Positions 35,219 to 44,633 of a DNA stretch of 64,000 nucleotides are shown here, piece after piece (positions within the stretch are counted from its first letter, which is position 1; the number at the start of each line of letters is the position of its first letter). Source of the stretch: Pandoraea communis (GTDB lineage Bacteria; Pseudomonadota; Gammaproteobacteria; Burkholderiales; Burkholderiaceae); NCBI RefSeq assembly GCF_902459745.1, contig NZ_CABPSJ010000005.1, positions 186,001 through 250,000 on the forward strand, read 5' to 3'. The notes beneath the pieces are model-generated. The model was not told the DNA's origin and made no database searches. It was given only the letters and a program-made list of their open reading frames with translations. The position numbers were made by a program, and so were the translations under genes.

Positions 35219-36817
35219 TTAAGACTTCGGAAATTCGACAGCGTCCTGCGTCAGCGCTTCGACCAGTGCCGCAGGGCCTTGCACGGCCGTGCGCACGTGA
35301 TAGAAGCGCAACGCGCGCAGGCCGCCCAGTTCTTCGCCGCCTCCCGCACGGCCGGGGCCGCCATGCAGCGACTGCGGCATGACGTTGCCGTGTCCGGTCT
35401 GCGTTTTCCCGACCGACGGATCGACTGCGTGCACGCGGCCATGGGCGTCGGCCAGTGCAAGGGCAGGCGCGCGCATGGCGATGGCGTCGTTGCTATAGAG
35501 CGAGACGACGAGCGAGCCTTGCCCGCGCTTGGCGAGGACTACGGCCTCATCGAGATCGCGATAACCGACGAGCGTCGCCACGGGACCGAAGACTTCCGTG
35601 TCGTGTACGCGCTTGCCCGCCGCGCCATCGCGCAAGCCGAGCAGCACCGGGGCGACGCAGGCGCTGTCCGGGCCGGCGTCGACGAAGACGGCATCGCGAT
35701 TGCCGTCGTAAAGCGTTTCCGCTTCTGCCTGCAAATGGGCGATGCCGTCGAGCACGGCGCGCTTCTGCGCGGCGCTCACGAGCGACCCCATCTTCACGGT
35801 CTCGTTGCGCGGGTTGCCCACGACCGTTTTGGCGAGACGCTCGGCAATGGCGGCGGCGGCCGCATCGAAGTGTTCGACGCTCACCATCGCGCGGCGAATG
35901 GCCGTGCATTTCTGGCCCGACTTGACGGTCATCTCGCGCGCGACTTCGCGCACGAACTGGTCGAAGGCGGTGGTGCCCGGTGCGGCGTCGGGCAACAGGA
36001 TGGCGCTGTTCAGACTGTCGGCTTCCACGTTGATGCGCGCCGAGCGTTGCGTGAACGCCGGATGCGCGCGCAGCGTGGCTGCGGTGTCGGCGGAGCCGGT
36101 GAAGGAGACCACGTCGAACGGCCCGATCCGGTCGAGCAGCCCGGCGGCGCTCCCGCAGATCACCGACAGGCTGCCCGGGGGAAGAATGCCTGCGGCGACG
36201 ACGTCGGCAACCATGAGCTGCGTCAGCCAGGCCGTCGACGTCGCAGGCTTGACGATGACAGGCACGCCCGCGAGCAGGGCGCCGGCCGCCTTCTCCCAAA
36301 GTCCCCATGCGGGGAAGTTGAACGCGTTGATGAACAGCGCCACGCCGGGCGTTGGGCGGAACACGTGACGCACCGCGAACGATGCGTCTTTGGCCAGCGG
36401 CACGGCGGCGCCGTCGAGCAGCGTATGCGCGTCGCCGAGTGCGGCGCCGAGCTTTGCGTAGGTCGACAGCGTGTAGATGGCCCCGTCGATATCGACGGCG
36501 GAGTCGGTGGCGACCGTTCCCGAATTGGCAGTGGCGATGGCGTAGTAGTCGTCGCGCTTTGTCTGCAAGGTGGCGGCGATTTGCGAGAGCCGTTGCGCGC
36601 GTTCGCCATACGACAAGGCGCGGAGTGCGGGGCCGGCTGTCTCGCGTGCGAAGGTGAATGCCGCGTCGAGATCGAGGCCCGCGCTCGACACGTAGGCGAG
36701 TGTCTCGCCGGTGACGGGATCGATGAGTGCGGTGCGCTCACTCGTGTTCGACGTGCGCGAGGCGCCGGCCACCCATTGGCCGGCGACGTAGTTTTCCAGC
36801 AAGGCAGGGGTACTCAT
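35219..36817 (-). CDS. boxD: 3,4-dehydroadipyl-CoA semialdehyde dehydrogenase
   Basis: A 532-residue aldehyde dehydrogenase of the PaaZ/BoxD branch. Catalytic residues are N167 (INAFNFPAWG), E265 (INVEADSLNS) and C304 (SGQKCTAIRR). It oxidises the semialdehyde formed after BoxC ring cleavage to 3,4-dehydroadipyl-CoA with NADP+. It lacks a fused MaoC hydratase domain, as expected for BoxD. The start could be either the ATG at 36817 or one two codons earlier at 36823; neither has a strong ribosome-binding site. Confidence 0.94.
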   Translation of the reverse strand: MSTPALLENYVAGQWVAGASRTSNTSERTALIDPVTGETLAYVSSAGLDLDAAFTFARETAGPALRALSYGERAQRLSQIAATLQTKRDDYYAIATANSGTVATDSAVDIDGAIYTLSTYAKLGAALGDAHTLLDGAAVPLAKDASFAVRHVFRPTPGVALFINAFNFPAWGLWEKAAGALLAGVPVIVKPATSTAWLTQLMVADVVAAGILPPGSLSVICGSAAGLLDRIGPFDVVSFTGSADTAATLRAHPAFTQRSARINVEADSLNSAILLPDAAPGTTAFDQFVREVAREMTVKSGQKCTAIRRAMVSVEHFDAAAAAIAERLAKTVVGNPRNETVKMGSLVSAAQKRAVLDGIAHLQAEAETLYDGNRDAVFVDAGPDSACVAPVLLGLRDGAAGKRVHDTEVFGPVATLVGYRDLDEAVVLAKRGQGSLVVSLYSNDAIAMRAPALALADAHGRVHAVDPSVGKTQTGHGNVMPQSLHGGPGRAGGGEELGGLRALRFYHVRTAVQGPAALVEALTQDAVEFPKS

Positions 36818-36864
36818 GACCATGAACCGATGTGAATCCAGCAGGGGAACGTGCGCACGCCGTA

Positions 36865-37335
36865 TCAGGCGCTGCGCGTGAACTCGATAGCGCCTTCGGG
36901 CAGCAGATACAGAACGAGCGCGCGTCCGTTGGCGACCGTCGGCCGATGCGCCGAGCCGGGACCGTAGACACACCAGCCCGCCGGATGCCCGTCGAAGGTC
37001 GCGCCCGGCGTGAGCGGCACGATCAGATCGATTTCGCCATGGGGATGCCCATGGTGCGGGCCGGCCAGATCGGCCATGTCCACCACGTCGACGGAAAAGC
37101 CGTGCGTGTCGGGCGTGGGTTTGATGACGCGCCCGTAGCGAATGCCACCGCCTTCGCGATTGCACAGCCAGCCCTCGGCAACACCGGTGCGGCAGGCGTC
37201 GGCCAGCGCTTCATAACCCGGAGAACCGGCACCGTAGTGCGCGTTGAGCCAATCGGCGAGGGGGGCGTCGACGGCGCGGCCGTCGAGTTGCCGGGTGAGT
37301 TCGGCGATCAGCGCCTGAAATTGGGGCACATCCAT
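36865..37335 (-). CDS. DUF4863 cupin-like protein of the box cluster
   Basis: A 156-residue protein with a His-rich cupin-type motif HHGHPHGEIDLIVPL and WCVYGPGSAHRP, together plausible metal ligands of a beta-barrel. DUF4863 genes recur in box clusters of Burkholderiales, but I know of no established reaction. It is the first gene of the minus operon, 47 bases before boxD. AGGAG lies 8 bases before the ATG at 37335. Confidence 0.85.
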   Translation of the reverse strand: MDVPQFQALIAELTRQLDGRAVDAPLADWLNAHYGAGSPGYEALADACRTGVAEGWLCNREGGGIRYGRVIKPTPDTHGFSVDVVDMADLAGPHHGHPHGEIDLIVPLTPGATFDGHPAGWCVYGPGSAHRPTVANGRALVLYLLPEGAIEFTRSA

Positions 37336-37547
37336 CCATGTCTCCTGGGGACGTCGCAGTCGCTGTACCGGTCGCGGCGGCAGTGGCGGGCCTGAATCGT
37401 TCGGGGCCGGCATTGCCTGTGCAATGCGCTGTCGCTCGCGCAGCGCGGTCTGCGCACTGTCTGTTGATATGACGCCGATCAATGGCGGTGCGCAGAATGT
37501 CTGGCCCGCGTTTGCTTTTTTATCGACGCATGGTGAAAATTAGAGCA

Positions 37548-37578
37548 TGCAAATTTCTCTGTCAAGCAATATATTACA
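37548..37578. promoter_or_regulatory. Possible BoxR site in the boxR/DUF4863 divergent region
   Basis: This AT-rich part of the 270-base gap contains one TGCA (37548-37551) and a degenerate AGCA-ATATAT-TACA (37565-37578) that resembles the TGCA-N6-TGCA site upstream of boxC. It is weaker than the boxC site. Confidence 0.35.
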
Positions 37579-37605
37579 TGTTACCTGCTTCGAGGATCTC
37601 GCCTG

Positions 37606-38520
37606 ATGAATAAGAGTGCGCAAGCCGATGGGGTGCCGACGGGGCGGGGCGCCGGGGAGAAAGACCCGTTCCTGGTCGCGCTGGGCGAGCGAGTGCGCAC
37701 GCTGCGCGCTCGGCGGGGCCTGACGCGCAAGGCGCTGGCGCTGGATGCGGCTGTCTCCGAGCGTCATGTGGCCAATCTGGAGTCGGGGGTGGGCAATGCG
37801 TCCGTGCTGTTTCTACGTCAGCTCGCGCAGGCACTAAATTGCACATTGGCGGAAATCGTGGGCGACGAGACCACGTCGTCGGCGGAGTGGCTGCTCATCC
37901 GCGAGATCCTCCACGGGCGCGACGGCGAGGCGCTCACGCGCGCGCGTCAGGCATTGAGTGAGTTATTTGCCGGCAGCGAGCGCGACCCGGACCGGCGCGG
38001 GCGCATTGCGCTCATCGGCCTGCGTGGCGCGGGCAAGTCGACGCTGGGCCGCATGCTCGCCGACGACATGCATGTGCCGTTCGTCGAACTCAATCGCGTG
38101 ATCGAGCAACTGGCGGGCTGCCCGCCGACGGAAATCTATTCGTTGTATGGTGCCTCTGCGTACCGGCGCTACGAATTGCGCGCGCTGGAAGCCGTGGTGG
38201 CGGAGCATCCGCGTGCCGTGATCGCGTCGCCCGGCGGTATCGTGAGCGATGCCGCCACCTTCAATTTCCTGCTGACGCACTGCTATACGGTGTGGTTGCA
38301 GGCGTCGCCCGAAGAACACATGAAACGAGTGGTGGCGCAGGGCGATCTGCGTCCGATGTCGGGCAATGCGGAAGCTATGGACGACCTCAAGCGCATTCTG
38401 GCGGGCCGGCAGGACTTCTACGCCAAGGCCGACATGAGCTTCGACACCGGCGGCCGTGCACTGGCCGACGCCTATCTGCAACTGCGCGGACGCCTTGCAG
38501 TGCAGCTGTCGTCAGACTGA
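37606..38520 (+). CDS. boxR: BoxR, benzoyl-CoA-responsive repressor
   Basis: A 304-residue BzdR/BoxR-type regulator. An XRE-type helix-turn-helix occupies about residues 24-85 (LTRKALALDAAVSERHVANL), followed by a linker and a shikimate-kinase-like domain with a Walker A loop GLRGAGKST (138-146). The kinase-like domain is thought to bind benzoyl-CoA and release repression. The gene sits between the two box operons, divergent from one and upstream of boxCBA, so it can control both. This fusion is a hallmark of the family. Confidence 0.95.
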   Translation: MNKSAQADGVPTGRGAGEKDPFLVALGERVRTLRARRGLTRKALALDAAVSERHVANLESGVGNASVLFLRQLAQALNCTLAEIVGDETTSSAEWLLIREILHGRDGEALTRARQALSELFAGSERDPDRRGRIALIGLRGAGKSTLGRMLADDMHVPFVELNRVIEQLAGCPPTEIYSLYGASAYRRYELRALEAVVAEHPRAVIASPGGIVSDAATFNFLLTHCYTVWLQASPEEHMKRVVAQGDLRPMSGNAEAMDDLKRILAGRQDFYAKADMSFDTGGRALADAYLQLRGRLAVQLSSD

Positions 38521-38583
38521 GATCCTTGAATCTGCAAAATAATTCATTTTTTATCAAATAAACGATTGACGGTTGGGGTGTGC

Positions 38584-38597
38584 TGCACTATATTGCA
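38584..38597. promoter_or_regulatory. BoxR operator candidate upstream of boxC
   Basis: TGCA-CTATAT-TGCA lies 36 bases before boxC, overlapping where a -10 box would be. Published BoxR/BzdR operators, as I recall, contain spaced TGCA repeats, which this matches exactly. TGCA also occurs at 38535 in the same gap. Confidence 0.65.
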
Positions 38598-38632
38598 ATT
38601 CAACAAGATCATTATTCGTGTTGGAGGCAATC

Positions 38633-40288
38633 ATGTTCGGCAAACCCCGCGTCGACTACCGTACGGACCCCACGCAGTACAAGCACTGGAAACTGAGCTT
38701 CGAAGGCCCGGTTGCCACCCTCGCGATCGACATCGCGGAAGACGGCGGCATTCGCGAGGGCTACAAGCTCAAGCTCAATTCGTACGATCTCGGCGTGGAT
38801 ATCGAACTGCACGATGCTGTTCAACGCATCCGCTTCGAGCATCCGGAAGTGAAGACGGTGGTGGTGACGAGCGCCAAGGACCGCGTGTTCTGCTCGGGCG
38901 CCAACATCTTCATGCTGGGTCTGTCCTCGCATGCGTGGAAGGTCAACTTCTGCAAATTTACGAACGAAACGCGCAACGGCCTCGAGGATTCCAGCCGCCA
39001 CTCCGGCCTGAAGTTCCTCGCCGCCGTGAACGGCGCATGCGCAGGCGGCGGCTACGAGCTGGCGCTTGCTTGCGACGAGATCTATCTGGTCGATGATCGC
39101 TCGTCGTCCGTCGCGCTGCCGGAGGTGCCGCTGTTGGGCGTGCTGCCGGGCACCGGCGGCCTCACGCGTCTGACCGACAAGCGTCATGTGCGCAACGACC
39201 GCGCCGACATCTTCTGCACCATCGTCGAGGGCATTCGCGGCGAGCGCGCCAAACAATGGCGTCTGGTCGATGAAGTGGTCAAGCCCGCGCAATTCGCGCA
39301 GACGATCTCGGCCCGCGCCTTGGAACTGGCCCAGGACAGCCATCGTCCGGGGGGCAAGGGCGTGACGCTTACGCGCATCGAGCGCACCGATGCGCCGGAT
39401 GCCATCCGCTACGAATTCGTCGAAGTGGAAATCGATCGCACCAACCGCACCGCCAGCCTGACCGTCAAGGCACCGACGTCTGTGCCGCCATCGGACATCG
39501 CCGGCATTGAAGCCGCAGGCGTGAACTGGTGGCCGCTGAAGATGGCGCGCGAACTCGACGACGCCATCCTTAATCTGCGCACGAACGAACTCGACATCGG
39601 CACCTGGCTGTTGCGCACCGAAGGCGAAGCCAAGCACGTGCTGGCCGCCGACGCCTCGCTGCTGGCTCATCAGGATCACTGGTTCGTGCGCGAGACCATC
39701 GGCATGCTGCGCCGCACGTTCGCGCGCATCGACGTGTCGTCGCGCTCGCTCTTCGCACTGATCGAGCCGGACTCGTGCTTCACCGGCACGCTCGCCGAAT
39801 TCGCTTTCGCGGCCGACCGCACGTATATGGCTGCGCTGCCTGCGAGCGAGGAAGACGAGCCGGCGATCACGCTGACCGAGGTCAACTTCGGCCTGCTGCC
39901 GATGGTCACCGATCAGTCGCGTCTGGCGCGCCGCTTCTATGAAGACTCGGCCGAGCTGGACGCCGTGCGCGCCACCATTGGCCGCGCGGTGCGTCCGGAT
40001 GAAGCCGAGCGTCTGGGGCTGGTAACGGCCGCCGTCGACGACCTGGACTGGCCGGATGAAATTCGTATCGCAATCGAAGAGCGTGCGGCCATGTCGCCCG
40101 ACGCGCTCACCGGCATGGAAGCGAACCTGCGCTTCAACGGCAAAGAGACGATGAACACGCGTATCTTCGGCCGTCTGTCGGCGTGGCAGAACTGGATCTT
40201 CATCCGTCCGAACGCCGTGGGCGAGAAGGGCGCACTGAAGGTCTACGGCAAGGGCAACAAGGCGCAGTTCGATCTGAACCGCGTCTGA
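38633..40288 (+). CDS. boxC: Benzoyl-CoA-dihydrodiol lyase (2,3-epoxybenzoyl-CoA hydrolase)
   Basis: A 551-residue enzyme of the enoyl-CoA hydratase (crotonase) superfamily. The oxyanion and CoA-binding motifs include VFCSGANIFMLG and AAVNGACAGGGYELALACDE, and a second crotonase-like half lies in the C-terminal part. It hydrolytically opens 2,3-epoxybenzoyl-CoA, releasing formate and giving the 3,4-dehydroadipyl-CoA semialdehyde. GGAGG lies five bases before the ATG at 38633. It is the first gene of boxCBA. Confidence 0.96.
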   Translation: MFGKPRVDYRTDPTQYKHWKLSFEGPVATLAIDIAEDGGIREGYKLKLNSYDLGVDIELHDAVQRIRFEHPEVKTVVVTSAKDRVFCSGANIFMLGLSSHAWKVNFCKFTNETRNGLEDSSRHSGLKFLAAVNGACAGGGYELALACDEIYLVDDRSSSVALPEVPLLGVLPGTGGLTRLTDKRHVRNDRADIFCTIVEGIRGERAKQWRLVDEVVKPAQFAQTISARALELAQDSHRPGGKGVTLTRIERTDAPDAIRYEFVEVEIDRTNRTASLTVKAPTSVPPSDIAGIEAAGVNWWPLKMARELDDAILNLRTNELDIGTWLLRTEGEAKHVLAADASLLAHQDHWFVRETIGMLRRTFARIDVSSRSLFALIEPDSCFTGTLAEFAFAADRTYMAALPASEEDEPAITLTEVNFGLLPMVTDQSRLARRFYEDSAELDAVRATIGRAVRPDEAERLGLVTAAVDDLDWPDEIRIAIEERAAMSPDALTGMEANLRFNGKETMNTRIFGRLSAWQNWIFIRPNAVGEKGALKVYGKGNKAQFDLNRV

Positions 40289-40387
40289 CGAATGCGCTGT
40301 GCCGCCGCGGGGGAATCGCACCGGGCGGCGGCAACATCAGACGAGACGTTTTTCACAAAATACGCAAGAGACACGAGGATTCCCACG

Positions 40388-41815
40388 ATGGCTTCGATCA
40401 ACTACAGCGAGAAGATCCCCAATAACGTCAATCTGTCGGACGACCGCACCTTGCAACGCGCGCTCGAACAGTGGCAGCCGAACTTCCTGTCCTGGTGGGG
40501 CGACATGGGGCCGGAAGGCTCGCACGGTTTCGACGTCTACCTGCGCACGGCCGTGAGTGTGGACCCGAGCGGCTGGGCGCACTTCGATCACGTGAAGATG
40601 CCGGACTATCGCTGGGGCATCTTCCTCACGCCGGGCGAAGCCGACCGCAAGATCCACTTCGGCGAGCACAAGGGCGAAGCGGCGTGGCAGGACGTGCCGG
40701 GCGAGCACCGTGCGAACCTGCGCCGCATCATCGTCACGCAGGGCGACACGGAGCCGGCCTCGGTGGAGCAACAGCGTCACCTCGGGCTGACCGCGCCGTC
40801 GATGTACGACCTGCGCAACCTGTTCCAGGTCAACGTGGAAGAGGGCCGCCACCTGTGGGCGATGGTCTACCTGTTGCATCGCTACTTCGGCCGCGATGGC
40901 CGCGAAGAAGCCGAAGCGCTGCTCGGCCGCCGCTCGGGCGACGACGACAATCCGCGCATTCTCGGTGCGTTCAACGAAAAGACGCCGGACTGGCTGGCGT
41001 TTTACATGTTCACGTACTTCACCGATCGCGACGGCAAGTTCCAGCTCTCGGCACTGGCCGAGTCCGGTTTCGATCCGCTTGCGCGCACCACGAAGTTCAT
41101 GCTGACCGAAGAGGCGCACCACATGTTCGTGGGCGAGTCGGGTGTTTCGCGCGTGATCGCGCGCACCGCTCAGGTGATGAACGAACTCAAGACGGACGAC
41201 GTCTCGCAACTGCGTGCGGCGGGAGTGATCGATCTGCCGACGATCCAGCGTTACGTCAACTTCCACTATTCGGTGACGATCGATCTGTTCGGCGCCGACC
41301 AGTCGTCGAACGCCGCGATCTTCTACAGTTCGGGCCTGAAGGGGCGCTATGAAGAAAGCAAGCGCGACGACGACCATCGACTGAACGGCCAGATGTACCG
41401 CCTGCTCGACGTGGACAACGGCAAGCTCGTGGAGCGCGAAGTGCCGATGCTCAACGCCATGAACGAAGTGCTGCGCGACGACTACATCAAGGATTCGGTC
41501 GCGGGCGTGAATCGCTGGAACAAAGTGCTGGAGAAGGCCGGTATCGACTTCCGCCTGACGGTGCCGCACAAGGCGTTCAACCGCCAGATCGGCACGTTCG
41601 CGGGGGTACGTGTGTCGCCGGACGGCCGCGTGGTGAACGAGACCGAATGGGCCGCCCACGAGCGCGAGTGGCTGCCGTCGTCGGAAGATCGTGCGTATGT
41701 GGCGTCTCTCATGGGCCGGGTGGTCGAGCCGGGCAAGTTCGCCAACTGGATTGCGCCGCCCCCGCTGGGCATCAACCGTCAGCCCATCGACTTCGAGTAC
41801 GTGCGCTTCAACTAA
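40388..41815 (+). CDS. boxB: Benzoyl-CoA 2,3-epoxidase, diiron subunit
   Basis: A 475-residue diiron protein. Iron-ligand motifs are EEGRH (151-155) and EEAHH (241-245). With BoxA supplying electrons it inserts one oxygen atom into benzoyl-CoA, forming 2,3-epoxybenzoyl-CoA. The N-terminus [20 protein letters not shown] is typical. It starts about 100 bases after boxC in the same operon. Confidence 0.97.
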   Translation: MASINYSEKIPNNVNLSDDRTLQRALEQWQPNFLSWWGDMGPEGSHGFDVYLRTAVSVDPSGWAHFDHVKMPDYRWGIFLTPGEADRKIHFGEHKGEAAWQDVPGEHRANLRRIIVTQGDTEPASVEQQRHLGLTAPSMYDLRNLFQVNVEEGRHLWAMVYLLHRYFGRDGREEAEALLGRRSGDDDNPRILGAFNEKTPDWLAFYMFTYFTDRDGKFQLSALAESGFDPLARTTKFMLTEEAHHMFVGESGVSRVIARTAQVMNELKTDDVSQLRAAGVIDLPTIQRYVNFHYSVTIDLFGADQSSNAAIFYSSGLKGRYEESKRDDDHRLNGQMYRLLDVDNGKLVEREVPMLNAMNEVLRDDYIKDSVAGVNRWNKVLEKAGIDFRLTVPHKAFNRQIGTFAGVRVSPDGRVVNETEWAAHEREWLPSSEDRAYVASLMGRVVEPGKFANWIAPPPLGINRQPIDFEYVRFN

Positions 41816-41852
41816 AAGAGCAGCAGCGCATTCCCCACAAGGAGACAGCATC

Positions 41853-43109
41853 ATGAACGGCCCCGTTCCGGTCGAAGTTCTGAAGCAGCATCTGATCGAT
41901 CCGGAGATCTGCATTCGCTGCAATACCTGCGAGGAAACGTGTCCGATCGATGCGATCACGCACGACGAGAACAACTACGTTGTGCGCGCAGACACGTGCA
42001 ATGGGTGCATGGCGTGTATCTCGCCCTGCCCGACGGGGGCCATCGACAACTGGCGCGACGTGCTCACGGCCGAGGCCTACTCCGTTGACGAGCAACTCAC
42101 GTGGGATGAGCTGCCCGTTCAGGACGACGCCATCGCCGGTCAGGGGACGATCGGCGACGCGGCAGAGGGCGTCGCCGGCAATGCCTTGGCCGACGCGCCC
42201 GAGCCGGTCATCGGCGGCTCGGATCTCGTGCGCGGCTCGGTCGTGCCGCCGTGGTCTGCCGCAAAGCCCTACGTCAATCTGTACAACCACAAGACGCCTG
42301 TTCAGGCCACCGTGGTGGGCAACTATCGCTTGACCGACACGAGTACCGAGAGCGATATCCATCACATCGTGCTCGATTTCGGCAAGCAGCCGTTCCCGGT
42401 GCTCGAAGGGCAGTCGATCGGCATCATCCCGCCGGGTACAACGGCCGACGGGCGGGCGCATCACGCACGTCAGTACTCGATTGCCTCGCCGCGCGATGGC
42501 GAGCGTCCCGGTTACAACAACCTCGCGCTCACGGTCAAACGCGTGACCAAGGACCATCAGGAACAAGCGGTCGGCGGGGTGTGCTCGAACTACCTGTGCG
42601 ATCTGAAGAAGGGCGACGTGGTGAACGTGATGGGCCCGTTCGGCAGCACGTTCCTGATGCCGAACCACGCCGATTCGCATCTGCTGATGATCTGCACCGG
42701 CACGGGCGCGGCGCCCATGCGAGCCATGACGGAGTATCGCCGCCGTCGCCGTCTGAAGGGCGCGACCGGCAAGTTGATGTTGTTCTTCGGTGCACGCACG
42801 CAGGGCGAACTCCCGTACTTCGGCCCGTTGCTCAATTTGCCGAAGGATTTCATCGACACGAATCTCGCGTTCTCGCGCACGCCGGGGCAAGCCAAGCGCT
42901 ACGTTCAGGACGCGATGCGCGAGCGCGCGGCCGATGTGGCGGCGCTGCTGCGTCACGAGCACACCTACATCTACGTGTGCGGATTGAAAGGCATGGAGGA
43001 CGGCGTGCTGCAAGTGCTGCAAACCATCGCGGGCGAAGCCGGACTCGACTGGCAGTCTCTCTGGCAGCGGATGAAGACGGAAGGGCGTCTGCATCTTGAG
43101 ACCTACTGA
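41853..43109 (+). CDS. boxA: Benzoyl-CoA epoxidase reductase subunit
   Basis: A 418-residue iron-sulfur flavoprotein. Two [4Fe-4S] ferredoxin motifs are complete (C20, C23, C26, C30 and C49, C52, C55, C59), followed by a ferredoxin-NADP reductase-like FAD/NADPH module ([38 protein letters not shown]). It passes electrons from NADPH to BoxB. AAGGAGA precedes the ATG. Last gene of boxCBA, followed by a strong terminator. Confidence 0.97.
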   Translation: MNGPVPVEVLKQHLIDPEICIRCNTCEETCPIDAITHDENNYVVRADTCNGCMACISPCPTGAIDNWRDVLTAEAYSVDEQLTWDELPVQDDAIAGQGTIGDAAEGVAGNALADAPEPVIGGSDLVRGSVVPPWSAAKPYVNLYNHKTPVQATVVGNYRLTDTSTESDIHHIVLDFGKQPFPVLEGQSIGIIPPGTTADGRAHHARQYSIASPRDGERPGYNNLALTVKRVTKDHQEQAVGGVCSNYLCDLKKGDVVNVMGPFGSTFLMPNHADSHLLMICTGTGAAPMRAMTEYRRRRRLKGATGKLMLFFGARTQGELPYFGPLLNLPKDFIDTNLAFSRTPGQAKRYVQDAMRERAADVAALLRHEHTYIYVCGLKGMEDGVLQVLQTIAGEAGLDWQSLWQRMKTEGRLHLETY

Positions 43110-43200
43110 CGACTTCTGACGATATCGGCTCGCGCCTGCCGGACACGACCGGGTGGCGCGGGCTTCAGGTTGACCGACGGCGTTCTGCGCCGGCTTGACA

Positions 43201-43228
43201 CCGCGTGCTTCGGCACGCGGTTTTTTTT
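43201..43228 (+). terminator. Terminator after boxA
   Basis: CCGCGTGC-TTCG-GCACGCGG (43201-43220) is a perfect 8-bp stem with a TTCG tetraloop, followed by eight T residues. A textbook intrinsic terminator. Confidence 0.95.
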
Positions 43229-43335
43229 CGTCCGGCGCGGGAAACCGAGAGGTTCGACGCCGTCCCGGCGGTGTCACCGGAATTGAGTAACATGGAAGGG
43301 CTGTTTCCCTTCCATTTCTCTGAACGGAGAGTCAC

Positions 43336-43917
43336 ATGGGCAAGAAGCGGATTCTGGTACTAGCGGGCGACTACGTCGAAGACTACGAGTTGATGGTGCC
43401 CGTGCAGGCACTCACTGCCGTGGGGCATCGGGTGGAAGTCGTCTGCCCGGGCAAGAAGGCGGGCGACAAGGTGCGCACCGCGATTCACGATTTCGAGGGC
43501 GATCAGACGTACAGCGAGAAGCGTGGCCACGACTTCACGCTGAATGCCACGTTCGACGGACTTTCGCCGGCGGACTTCGACGCGCTGGTAATCCCCGGCG
43601 GCCGCGCGCCTGAGTATCTGCGTCTGAACGACGAGGTGATCGCGACAGTGAAACACTTCGCCGGGAGCGACAAGCCGATTGCCGCGATCTGTCATGGCGC
43701 GCAGTTGCTGGCGGCCGCCGGTGTCATCGAAGGGCGCGAGTGTTCGGCGTATCCGGCGTGCGCGCCGGAGGTGCGTCTGGCGGGCGGGAAGTATATGGAG
43801 ATCGCGATCGACGAGGCGCATACCGACGGCAATCTCGTGACTGCCCCCGCGTGGCCGGCGCATCCCGCATGGATCGCGCAGTTCCTTGCCGTGCTGGGAA
43901 CGAAGATCGAGCTTTGA
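43336..43917 (+). CDS. DJ-1/PfpI-family protein
   Basis: A 193-residue class I glutamine-amidotransferase-like protein. The nucleophile elbow [10 protein letters not shown] contains Cys119-His120, and E15 (DYVEDYE) is the conserved acid partner. Members include glyoxalase III/deglycase-type and protease-like enzymes; the exact activity here is unclear. It stands alone between terminators and the DUF523 gene. Confidence 0.92.
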   Translation: MGKKRILVLAGDYVEDYELMVPVQALTAVGHRVEVVCPGKKAGDKVRTAIHDFEGDQTYSEKRGHDFTLNATFDGLSPADFDALVIPGGRAPEYLRLNDEVIATVKHFAGSDKPIAAICHGAQLLAAAGVIEGRECSAYPACAPEVRLAGGKYMEIAIDEAHTDGNLVTAPAWPAHPAWIAQFLAVLGTKIEL

Positions 43918-43958
43918 TGCCTGGCAGACGACTGCCTCGCGTGTGACGGGAGGGCGCG

Positions 43959-44477
43959 CTATCGGTTGTCGCCGATGGCGCGCAGTTTCTCGTCGGCCTC
44001 TGCCAGCGTGTGCTCGCTGAACACTTCAATGCCGTGCTGTCGCAACCATGCGGCCGTCACGCCATCGCCCGCGATCTTCCTGCCGCTGAACGAACCGTCG
44101 TAGATCGATGTGCTGCCGCACGATGGGCTTCCTTCCTTCAGTACCGCAATGCGGATGCCGTAACGCTGCGCCAACGCGAGCGCGCGTTGCGCGCCGTCGA
44201 GAAAGGCATCGGTGACGTCGGCCCCGGTGTCGTCCACCACGCGCGCGCGCTTGCGCCACACCGCGTGGCCGTCTGCTGCGCCGGCAATCTCTGCGGGCGC
44301 GCGCGGCGTGGGTAATCCGCCTGCCACTTCGGGGCAGATCGGCATGACGAGACCGTCGGCGCACCAGCGCTCGAGAATAGCGGCGGCATCGGATTCGCAG
44401 GGTGCGGGGCGCCCGTGATAGCGGACCGGATGGCCCAGAAGACAACTGCTGACAAGAATGCGGGGCGACGTAGGCAT
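43959..44477 (-). CDS. DUF523 family protein (YbbK-like)
   Basis: A 172-residue DUF523 protein beginning ILVSSCLLGHPVRYHG and carrying MPICPEVAGGLPTPR and LKEGSPSCGSTSIYDG, the conserved cysteine motifs of the family. The cysteines may bind an iron-sulfur cluster. The function is not established. It converges on the DJ-1/PfpI gene. Confidence 0.9.
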   Translation of the reverse strand: MPTSPRILVSSCLLGHPVRYHGRPAPCESDAAAILERWCADGLVMPICPEVAGGLPTPRAPAEIAGAADGHAVWRKRARVVDDTGADVTDAFLDGAQRALALAQRYGIRIAVLKEGSPSCGSTSIYDGSFSGRKIAGDGVTAAWLRQHGIEVFSEHTLAEADEKLRAIGDNR

Positions 44478-44633
44478 GGCGCGAGCCTATCATGCGCGGC
44501 GGAATTATCCGAACTTGCCACATTTTCCAAAGCTCGCCGCCCGCTAGCGCAGCAAGATCTGCCGATCTCAACCGGGGCGGCCGACATGCGGTTATCGCGT
44601 GAACGCCCTGCCATACGACCAAGGAGTGTCGTG

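Noticed and set aside
38612-41974. Long antisense frames opposite boxC and boxB
   Set aside because: Same composition effect; the sense proteins have clear catalytic motifs.
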